This document shows, piece after piece, positions 8,870 to 15,751 of a stretch of DNA of 64,000 nt; within the stretch, counting starts at the first letter, position 1; the number at the start of each line of letters is the position of its first letter. Source of the DNA: Deltaproteobacteria bacterium (lineage in GTDB: Bacteria; Myxococcota_A; UBA9160; UBA4427); assembly GCA_029261835.1 (NCBI GenBank), contig JAJDAO010000073.1:62001-126000 (forward strand), written 5' to 3'. The position numbers and the translations under genes were made by a program. The notes below the pieces were generated by a model that was given only the letters and a program-made list of their open reading frames with translations, made no database searches and was not told where the DNA came from.

Positions 8870-9381
8870 GCGGAAAGAAGCCCGGCTCTTCGCGGCGTCG
8901 CGCGCGTGAGGTCGCGCTCCAGGTTCTCTACGCCGTCGACCTGATGACCGCCCGCCCGCGCCCACCGGAGGACTCGCAGCCCGTGGATCGTCTGCGGCCC
9001 TCTCGCGGACCGCTGCCGTCGCCCTCGCCCGTGCCCGGGCCGGATCAGGTCTTCGAGGCGATCGCGGGCAACTTCGAGATGCCCGACGGCGCCCGCGAGT
9101 TTGCCAGGGAGCTGGTGGGGCAGGTCCGCGATCACATCGAGGTGCTCGACAACACGATCGGAACGCACGCGAGCAACTGGCGCGTTGCGCGCATGGCCGT
9201 GGTCGATCGCAATATCCTGCGCATCGGGACCTATGAGCTGAGCCATACGGAAACGCCGGGTGCCGTCATCCTCAACGAGGCGGTCGATCTGGCCCGGCGC
9301 TTTGGCAGTGACCCCTCGCCCGCCTTCGTCAACGGGATCCTCGACGCGGTGGCCCGAGGCGTGCGAGAGTTGGAGGCATGA
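8866..9381 (+). CDS. nusB: Transcription antitermination factor NusB
   Basis: A 171-residue RNA-binding protein that, with NusE/S10, promotes rRNA antitermination at boxA. The N-terminus SSRRRAREVALQVLYAVDL is characteristic, and the C-terminal half has NWRVARMAVVDRNILRIGTYEL and ILNEAVDLARRFGSDPSPAFVNGILD. The start is GTG 8866, overlapping ribH as GTGA. A proline-rich stretch at about residues 27-50 is an insertion relative to short NusB proteins. Confidence 0.95.
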   Translation: MSGKKPGSSRRRAREVALQVLYAVDLMTARPRPPEDSQPVDRLRPSRGPLPSPSPVPGPDQVFEAIAGNFEMPDGAREFARELVGQVRDHIEVLDNTIGTHASNWRVARMAVVDRNILRIGTYELSHTETPGAVILNEAVDLARRFGSDPSPAFVNGILDAVARGVRELEA

Positions 9382-9977
9382 GTGGCACGCTCGACATCGA
9401 GCTCGAAGGTCGTCCGCTGGACCGGATCGAGGCCGATCTCGCCGTGGCCGGACTCTTCAGTGACGACCGGCCACTTCGGGGCGGGGCCGGCCGTGTGGAC
9501 TGGCGGCTGTGCGGGCTGATCTCCGAGCTGATGTGCGCCGGCCAGCTTCGCGGTGAGCGGGGCGAGGCCGTGCTGCTGCCCTCTTCGGGCCGACTGCGGG
9601 CTCCCCGCATACTGCTGCTCGGGCTGGGTGAGCGGAGCGGGTTCGGGGTCGCCTGCTCGCGCGAGGTGATGAGAGACGCCGTTTCGCGCGGGCTCGCACT
9701 CGGTGTTCGCCGTCTGGCCGTGGCGCCACTCGGAATCGAGCCCGACGATTTCCCGCGCCACGCGCAGGCGGTGCTCAGCGGTGCACTCGAGGCGGCGAGC
9801 GAGGGATCGCTGCGCGTGGAGCTGCGCCTGGCGATCCGTGGCTCTCAGTCCGAGGGAGCTCTTCGCGCTCTCGAGGTCGCCACGCAGGCGACCGAGTCCG
9901 GCCAAGTGCGCTTGCGGCGGATTCGTTCCATAGCAGGAGCCCCGGTCGCCCCTCGGGGGCGGCGAGCTACCTCCTGA
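9378..9977 (+). CDS. Orphan leucyl-aminopeptidase N-terminal-domain-like protein
   Basis: A 199-residue protein that starts ATGA-overlapped with nusB. Its middle part (LLLGLGERSGFGVACSREVMRDAVSRGLALGVRRLAVAP) resembles the macro-like N-terminal domain of M17 leucyl aminopeptidases. The catalytic C-terminal domain with its metal ligands is missing. Similar stand-alone domains occur beside nusB or chemotaxis genes in some deltaproteobacteria, but I know of no assigned function. The last ~25 residues are arginine-rich and probably unstructured. The fold call is moderate and the role is unknown. Confidence 0.6.
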   Translation: MSGTLDIELEGRPLDRIEADLAVAGLFSDDRPLRGGAGRVDWRLCGLISELMCAGQLRGERGEAVLLPSSGRLRAPRILLLGLGERSGFGVACSREVMRDAVSRGLALGVRRLAVAPLGIEPDDFPRHAQAVLSGALEAASEGSLRVELRLAIRGSQSEGALRALEVATQATESGQVRLRRIRSIAGAPVAPRGRRATS

Positions 9978-10007
9978 AGGCTCGCACCATTCCACCACGC
10001 ATCGTTG

Positions 10008-10034
10008 TCAAGTCACCCTGCTTCCGGCCGATCC
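10008..10034 (+). promoter_or_regulatory. Candidate sigma28 (FliA-type) promoter of the chemosensory operon
   Basis: TCAAGTCA (10008-10015), an 11-base spacer and GCCGATCC (10027-10034) match the sigma28 consensus TAAAGTTT-N11-GCCGATAA at 11 of 16 positions with exact spacing. It ends 69 bases upstream of the first chemosensory gene. Chance similarity in GC-rich DNA is possible. Confidence 0.35.
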
Positions 10035-10103
10035 TATTTCAGGTGGATCGTGTCGCTGCGTTGGCCGCGGCGCGCTCGGGCATGCTTGGCCGTGGAGGGA
10101 GGA

Positions 10104-12044
10104 ATGAGCTTGGTCGGAAGCCTCGAGGACCTGAGCCTCGGGGACATTCTCCAGATCATCAGCCTTTCTCAGAAGTCCGGTGTGCTCGCCCTTCAAACCA
10201 AGGAGAGCAGCGGTCGCATCGTATTCGTCAACGGACTCGTGCGCGGCGCTGCGGTCAAGGGCGGCGCGCGTGATCTTCGCGGCGTGCTGATTGGTGGCGG
10301 TTTTCTCAGCAACGAGGAGTTCGACGCCTCGCTCGAGCAGGCCGCTGCGCAAGGCGCGGGTGTTGCCTCCGTTCTCGTGGCGACCACTCAGCTCTCCGGA
10401 GAGCGCATCGATTCTCTCTGTCGTGAGACGGTCGAAGCGGCGGTCGTCACCATGTTCTCCTGGCCGGTCGGTGACTTCAGCTTCGACGTGCGTACTGAAC
10501 CCGAGCCGGGTGACCCCGAGTTGTTGCTTCCCACCGGCATCAACGCCGAGTACCTCACGATGGAGGCGGCTCGTCTGTGCGACGAATCCGGCTGGGTCAA
10601 GCCGGGCAGCTTCGTCTCGGAGTCGACAGCCGAAGTCGAGCTCGATTCGGCAGATGGCGCTGGCTTCGACGAGATGTCGGCCCATGAGCTCTTCGGAGTC
10701 GCCCGCGACGCCCCGACGTCGGCGGCTGAATCCGACCCTCTCGAGAGCAACGAATGCGAGCGATCCGGTGAGCTGCCGGCGGAGGCTCTCCTAGAGGAAG
10801 GCAGTGAGTGCGCGCCGGGGCAAGAGGCGGAGCCGGCTTCGGCTCGTCAGCCGCCCAGCCCTGAAACACTCGGCGCTGCGCCAGTCGGGGAAGAGGGCGT
10901 GTTGGAACTCGTCGAGGGGGACGTCATCGACGAGGCGGGGCCGCTGGCTGCAGACCAGCCTGCTTCGGGTTCGGAGATCCTCGGGGCGCCCGAAGCCGTT
11001 GCCACCGCCGCCGCACAGGCCCCCGCACGCGATGGGCCCCTGGTTGCGATTGACGGCGACCTGCTCGCTCTGGAGTGGGTGAAGAGTGCCGTCAAGTCGA
11101 AGTTCCACCCCGTCCACATCTTCCAGCAGGCCGAGCAAGGGCTCGCCCGAATTCGGCAGTATCTGGTGCGCGGCCAGCCGCCGGTCGTCTTGATCGCACC
11201 CGGCATCCAGGTGGATCCTCTGGCTGGGATCACCGGTGCGGCCGACTTCATCTCGCGCCTCAAGAACCAGTCCCCCCGCCTGAAAGCCCTGTGGTTGATA
11301 GAGGATGGCTCGGCTGTTGGTCGGCAGCTCGGGCCGGCGGACGGCGTCATCGTGCGACCCGAACGCAGCCAGCTTCACGCCAACCGGAAATCGGATCGAC
11401 TCGAGCAGATGGCCGAGGCCTTCCTTGGGCAGCTGCAGAGCGATGTCGAGAGCTCGCCGCCGCCGGATGGTTGCGCCATCGTCGGCAGGGATCACGAGAC
11501 ACCTTCGGACGCACTGTGGCGGCTGCGGGATGTCACCAGGGCCCTGACTGAGGCCTCATCTCGCGGCGAGGTGCTTCCGCTGGTGATTCGCTTCGCAGCG
11601 GAAGTCTTCTCGCGTGTCGCGATGTTCATGGTTCGCGACGGCACCGCGGTTGGCATGGCTCAGCATGGACTCTCTCGCGGCGGGGGTCCGGACGATCGGG
11701 ATCTGCGCGGAGTGTGCGTGGATGTCTCGAGTAGCGCCTGGATGCGCGCCGTTCTGGAGCAGAGAAGGGCCGTCGAGGGAACACCCGGAAACGAGGGTGA
11801 CCGAAACCTGACGAGATTGCTGGGAGACCGCATCCCGGGCGCAGCCTACCTGGCGCCCATCGAGAGCGCGGGGCAGGTGATTGCGCTGCTCTATGGCGAC
11901 AATCTGCCCGAGGACGGCACCATCGGCGACACCAGCGCGCTCGAGGTCGTCCTGCACCATGCCGGTCTGGCGCTCGACCGAGCCTCTCTGGAGCGAGCCC
12001 TGCGAAGTGTCGGGCCCGATCAGCAGGCCGGCGAAGCCTCCTGA
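10104..12044 (+). CDS. PATAN (DUF4388)-pseudoreceiver-GAF signalling protein
   Basis: A 646-residue cytoplasmic protein that opens the chemosensory cluster. Residues 1-140 form a DUF4388/PATAN domain (MSLVGSLEDLSLGDILQII, SGRIVFVNGLVRGA). Residues 165-310 are acidic, Ala/Glu/Pro-rich linker. Residues 311-430 look like a receiver fold (GPLVAIDGDLLALEW...PPVVLIAPG) in which the phospho-acceptor Asp is replaced, so it is probably non-phosphorylatable. Residues 475-635 resemble GAF. The start is ATG 10104 behind GGAGGGAGG; upstream in-frame sequence is not conserved in character. PATAN proteins act as interaction modules in cyanobacterial and myxobacterial signalling; the role here is inferred. 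Confidence 0.75.
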   Translation: MSLVGSLEDLSLGDILQIISLSQKSGVLALQTKESSGRIVFVNGLVRGAAVKGGARDLRGVLIGGGFLSNEEFDASLEQAAAQGAGVASVLVATTQLSGERIDSLCRETVEAAVVTMFSWPVGDFSFDVRTEPEPGDPELLLPTGINAEYLTMEAARLCDESGWVKPGSFVSESTAEVELDSADGAGFDEMSAHELFGVARDAPTSAAESDPLESNECERSGELPAEALLEEGSECAPGQEAEPASARQPPSPETLGAAPVGEEGVLELVEGDVIDEAGPLAADQPASGSEILGAPEAVATAAAQAPARDGPLVAIDGDLLALEWVKSAVKSKFHPVHIFQQAEQGLARIRQYLVRGQPPVVLIAPGIQVDPLAGITGAADFISRLKNQSPRLKALWLIEDGSAVGRQLGPADGVIVRPERSQLHANRKSDRLEQMAEAFLGQLQSDVESSPPPDGCAIVGRDHETPSDALWRLRDVTRALTEASSRGEVLPLVIRFAAEVFSRVAMFMVRDGTAVGMAQHGLSRGGGPDDRDLRGVCVDVSSSAWMRAVLEQRRAVEGTPGNEGDRNLTRLLGDRIPGAAYLAPIESAGQVIALLYGDNLPEDGTIGDTSALEVVLHHAGLALDRASLERALRSVGPDQQAGEAS

Positions 12045-12169
12045 CAGAATCCGGCGGGGAACCTGCGTGGGCGGGGTCGAAGTGCCTCGTATTGCTCAAG
12101 AAAGCCCACCGGGCTCCGATACGTCAGATCGGTCTCGGTGAGGCGAGAATTCCATCTTGGGGGAGGCCA

Positions 12170-12556
12170 GTGCAGCGGATTCTGATCGTGGAAGACTCGG
12201 CAACGATGCGGTCGCTTCTCGCGTCCACACTCGAAGATCTCGGCTCATCGGTCAAGATCACCGAGGCATCGAGTGGCTTCGAAGCGCTGCGGTGCTTGCC
12301 GCGCGAGGAGTACGATCTGGTCGTCACGGACATCAACATGCCGGACATCAACGGTCTCGAACTGGTGTCCTTCGTCAGAAGCAACGAGAAGTACAGCGCG
12401 ATTCCACTCGTGATCGTGTCGACCGAGGGCTCCGAGCGTGACCGCGAAAAGGGGCTCGGACTCGGGGCCGACGCGTATCTGGTCAAGCCCTTCGACCCCG
12501 AGACACTCCGGCAGGTCGCCCGAGACCTGCTCGAGAGACCTGGCCGGGGGCGGTGA
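12170..12556 (+). CDS. CheY-like single-domain response regulator
   Basis: A 128-residue receiver: acidic pocket VEDSATM, phospho-acceptor Asp in VVTDINMPDINGLELV (about residue 53), Ser/Thr in IVSTEG and Lys in YLVKPF. It starts at GTG 12170 with GGGGGAGG eight bases upstream. It lies just before cheA, so CheA is the likely phosphodonor. There is no output domain; it is expected to bind a target protein. A second, similar CheY is encoded at 24441. Confidence 0.9.
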   Translation: MQRILIVEDSATMRSLLASTLEDLGSSVKITEASSGFEALRCLPREEYDLVVTDINMPDINGLELVSFVRSNEKYSAIPLVIVSTEGSERDREKGLGLGADAYLVKPFDPETLRQVARDLLERPGRGR

Positions 12557-12562
12557 TCCGCC

Positions 12563-14749
12563 GTGGCTGCCAGACGCTCCAAAGCGAAGTCCGCGGCCAA
12601 GAAGCCGGCCCAGGACTCGAGCAAGAGCAAGGCATACGGCGAGTTCATCTCCGAGGCGGAGGAGATCCTCGAACGTCTGCGTCAGGACCTCGCCGACCTC
12701 GCCGATCAGCGGACCAGTGCCAACGAGGTCGAACCCGATCTCGTCAACCGGATCTTTCGTTCAGCCCATTCGCTCAAGGGCCTGGCGGGGATGTTTGGTT
12801 TGGAGGGGATCGGCGATCTGGCACACCACATGGAAGACGTCCTGGACGGTCTGCGTCTCGGGCGGATCTCCATGGAAGCGCCGGCCGTCGATCTGCTCGA
12901 CAGTGCGGTCGACCTCTTCACGGCGAGTCTGGCCGATCTCGACAACCCGGAGCTTCAGGAGCAGCAAGCCGGTCACATCGCGGAGATGATCCAGCGGATC
13001 GATTCGGCCGTCGAGCCGCCGGCTGAGCGACCCGACGAGCTCGCGGGGCTTCCCATCGATCCCGCGCTGCTGCGTGCGCTGACCGAGTACGAAGAGCACC
13101 GCCTGAGGGAGAACGTCCGTCGCAATCGCCACGTGGCTCTAGTCGATTCGACCTTCGAAATCATCGCCTTCGAGGAAGGGTTGTCGGAGCTATCGACCGC
13201 GATACGTGAGGTTGGTGAGGTCGTCTCCACATTGCCCTCGCCCGGGGACGCGCCCGAGTCACAGATTCGCTTCTCCTTGCTGGTCGCGACGGAGATCTCG
13301 ACCGAACAGCTCATGAGCCGTCTGGATCTCTGCAGCGCCAATGTGCGGGAACTGCGGCGCGCTTCGACCGCCGCGGAGCTGACTCCGCCCGCCGCCCCGG
13401 CACCGGCTTCGTCCAGCGGGACCGAGAGCAGCGTACAGCCGTCGGCCGAAGCCCCCGAGATTCCCGGCACCACAGTCGCCACGCCCGCCGCCCTCGACGC
13501 TCCGGTGCAGAGGCCGGAGCTGCGCAGCGAGAGCCCCGATATCGAGTCACTCAGATCGATCAGTGAAACGGTTCGGGTCGACATTCGGAAGCTGGACGAG
13601 CTGATGAATCTGGTGGGTGAGCTGGTGATCCAGCGCAATGCGATCGCGAACGTCGCCAGTCGGCTCATGTCTGATTCGGGTACTGCACGCATGGGAGCCG
13701 AGCTGAGCAAGACGCACAAGCTGCTCGATCGCAAGCTCAAGGAACTGCAGGCCGGCGTGCTCGACGTTCGCATGGTACCCATGCGTCAGATATTCGAGAA
13801 GCTCTCGCGCGTCGTTCGTCGATTGCGCCGAGACCATGAGAAGGAAGTCGAGCTCGAGTTCAAGGGCGCCGATACCGAGCTCGACAAGCTCATCGTCGAG
13901 CAGCTCGTTGATCCGCTCATGCACGTCGTGCGAAACGCATTCGATCACGCGATCGAGTCGGCGAGCGACCGCGTTGCGGCGGGAAAGCCGTCTGAGGCGA
14001 CGATTCTCATCCAGGCATTCCAGCGTGGAAACCACGTGGTGATCGAGGTTCGCGACGATGGGTGTGGAATCGACCCGCATGCGGTGCGCGCTTCGGCAGA
14101 AGCAAGAGGGCTGGTCGATCCCGAGGACATGTTGAGTCACAAGGAGACATTGGATCTGATCTTCTCACCAGGACTCTCGACACGAGAAGAGGTCAATGGG
14201 ACGAGTGGTCGCGGTGTGGGGATGGACGTCGTCCGATCGAATCTGGCCGCCCTTGGTGGCATGGTGGACGTGACCTCGAGCGTCGGTGAGGGCAGCGCCG
14301 TCACCTTGACCGTCCCCATTACCCTGGCGATCATCCAGGCCTTGATCGTGGGCGTAGGCGAGCACCGCTTCGCCATCCCGCTCAATTCGGTGCTCGAGAC
14401 GCTGCTGGTGGAGAACAGCGAGATCCAGCACAGCGAGGGGCGCGAGATCCTGAACCTGCGCGGTGACGCCCTTCTTCTGGTGCGTTTGGCCGATGAATTC
14501 GATCTTGACGCTCAGTCTGACGGAAGTAAGCAGTACGTCGTTGTTCTCGGTATGGGCGAGCAGCGAGTTGGATTGCTGGTCGACCGCCTGCAGGGGCAGC
14601 AGGATACGGTCATCAAGCCCATCAAGGGCCCTGTTCGCCAGATTCCCGGAATCGCGGGGGCCACGGAACTCGGAGACCAGGGAGCGGTTCTCGTCGTCGA
14701 TGTGTCTCACATCGTCAGTGAATCCAGCCGTCGAAGGGAGGCCGCGTGA
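12563..14749 (+). CDS. cheA: Chemosensory histidine kinase CheA
   Basis: A 728-residue kinase that phosphorylates CheY and CheB proteins under receptor control. Hpt domain: phosphorylated His69 in FRSAHSLKGLAGMFG. Residues ~270-330 are an Ala/Pro-rich linker. The dimerisation helix contains LDELMNLVGELVIQRN (about residue 344). ATPase boxes are N (HVVRNAFDHAIES, ~453), G1 (VRDDGCGID, ~497) and G2 (GRGVGMDVV, ~548). The C-terminal CheW-like domain spans ~576-726. Residues 1-25 are a Lys/Ala-rich lead. It starts at GTG 12563 and overlaps cheW as GTGA. Confidence 0.96.
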   Translation: MAARRSKAKSAAKKPAQDSSKSKAYGEFISEAEEILERLRQDLADLADQRTSANEVEPDLVNRIFRSAHSLKGLAGMFGLEGIGDLAHHMEDVLDGLRLGRISMEAPAVDLLDSAVDLFTASLADLDNPELQEQQAGHIAEMIQRIDSAVEPPAERPDELAGLPIDPALLRALTEYEEHRLRENVRRNRHVALVDSTFEIIAFEEGLSELSTAIREVGEVVSTLPSPGDAPESQIRFSLLVATEISTEQLMSRLDLCSANVRELRRASTAAELTPPAAPAPASSSGTESSVQPSAEAPEIPGTTVATPAALDAPVQRPELRSESPDIESLRSISETVRVDIRKLDELMNLVGELVIQRNAIANVASRLMSDSGTARMGAELSKTHKLLDRKLKELQAGVLDVRMVPMRQIFEKLSRVVRRLRRDHEKEVELEFKGADTELDKLIVEQLVDPLMHVVRNAFDHAIESASDRVAAGKPSEATILIQAFQRGNHVVIEVRDDGCGIDPHAVRASAEARGLVDPEDMLSHKETLDLIFSPGLSTREEVNGTSGRGVGMDVVRSNLAALGGMVDVTSSVGEGSAVTLTVPITLAIIQALIVGVGEHRFAIPLNSVLETLLVENSEIQHSEGREILNLRGDALLLVRLADEFDLDAQSDGSKQYVVVLGMGEQRVGLLVDRLQGQQDTVIKPIKGPVRQIPGIAGATELGDQGAVLVVDVSHIVSESSRRREAA

Positions 14750-15267
14750 GTGGTGCCGAAGCTCCGCCTTCGACCGTTGGCTGGGAGAACCTTGCACGTG
14801 GCGCAGCGAATCTGGGTGTTGACGATGAGGAAGACGTCGAACTCCGCCGAGAGCTGCTGTCTTTTCGACTTGGCGAATCTCCATATGCGATTCCGGTCGA
14901 GCGTGTCAGAGAGATCGTGCGTATGCGCGAGATCACCATCGTGCCGCGGATGCCGAGTTGGGTGCTCGGCGTCGTTGCGCTGAGGGGTGAGGTGGTGCAA
15001 GTAGTCGATCTTCGCATGCGTCTGGGTCTGGCGCCGTGCGAGCCATCGCGGCGAAGTCGGATCATCGTGCTTCATGGAGACGATGAGGCGGTTACCGCCA
15101 TACTGGTGGATGCCGTGGAGGCAGTCCTCCGCATACCGGAGGACTCCGTCAGTCCCGCTTCCGGGAGTGAGCTAGGGGCCGTAACCGAGCTGTGTGAGCA
15201 CGGCGGAGAGTTCGTCTCCCTGATCGATGTCGATCGAGTTCTGGAGTTCTGTGCAGGTCGAAGCTGA
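14746..15267 (+). CDS. cheW: CheW adaptor protein (first copy)
   Basis: A 173-residue adaptor linking receptor and CheA. After a ~30-residue acidic lead, the CheW fold begins at ELLSFRLGESPYAIPVERVREIVRMREIT and continues with MPSWVLGVVALRGEVVQVVDLRMRLGL. The start GTG 14746 overlaps cheA by four bases. It is followed by a second, divergent cheW whose start lies inside its 3' end. Confidence 0.92.
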   Translation: MSGAEAPPSTVGWENLARGAANLGVDDEEDVELRRELLSFRLGESPYAIPVERVREIVRMREITIVPRMPSWVLGVVALRGEVVQVVDLRMRLGLAPCEPSRRSRIIVLHGDDEAVTAILVDAVEAVLRIPEDSVSPASGSELGAVTELCEHGGEFVSLIDVDRVLEFCAGRS

Positions 15268-15751
15268 CACGACTTTCTTGAGCGAGAATCATGTCAACCT
15301 CGCGTGTTTCGAGGTGAAGGGGCGCCCTTACGCCCTCGACGTGTCTCACGTCCGTGAGATCGTCCGAAGTCAGGAGATCACACCGCTGCCCCTGGCCCCC
15401 GATCTCATCGAGGGTGTCATCGATCTGCGCGGAGTCGTAATACCCGTCATCGACCTCGGCCGGCTGCTGGGGTACGACCGCATCGAGGAGACGAGTCTGT
15501 CGAGAGTCGTAGTGCTCGACTTCGACAGTCTGGTCCTTGGTCTCGCTGTGGAAGCGGCGACTGATGTGCTCTCGCTCGATGCCATTGCGCTAGAGGATGT
15601 GCCGCAGCTTGCAGCTCACAGTGGTTACGATGTCGTGAGACACGTCGTGCGTCGCCCCGATTCGGCTCCGGTGATGGTTCTCTCGCTCGAGCAGATCCTC
15701 GAGAGTGTCTACAGATCCGCGTTGTCACCGCAACAGGGAGAGGCAGGATGA
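15251..15751 (+). CDS. cheW: CheW adaptor protein (second copy)
   Basis: A 166-residue CheW: VNLACFEVKGRPYALDVSHVREIVRSQEIT-type N-terminal half, then LIEGVIDLRGVVIPVIDLGRLLG. GTG 15251 is chosen because it gives a short 17-base overlap with the preceding gene; ATG 15227 would add eight residues. It ends in ATGA overlap with the first MCP, so each of the two receptors could in principle have a preferred CheW. Confidence 0.9.
   Translation: MQVEADTTFLSENHVNLACFEVKGRPYALDVSHVREIVRSQEITPLPLAPDLIEGVIDLRGVVIPVIDLGRLLGYDRIEETSLSRVVVLDFDSLVLGLAVEAATDVLSLDAIALEDVPQLAAHSGYDVVRHVVRRPDSAPVMVLSLEQILESVYRSALSPQQGEAG

Noticed and set aside
9935-10010. tRNA-like stretch near the end of the M17-like gene (ends in ATTCCACCA)
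   Set aside because: No T-arm with a TTCGAAT-like loop and paired 5-bp stem, and no anticodon arm, could be folded on either strand.
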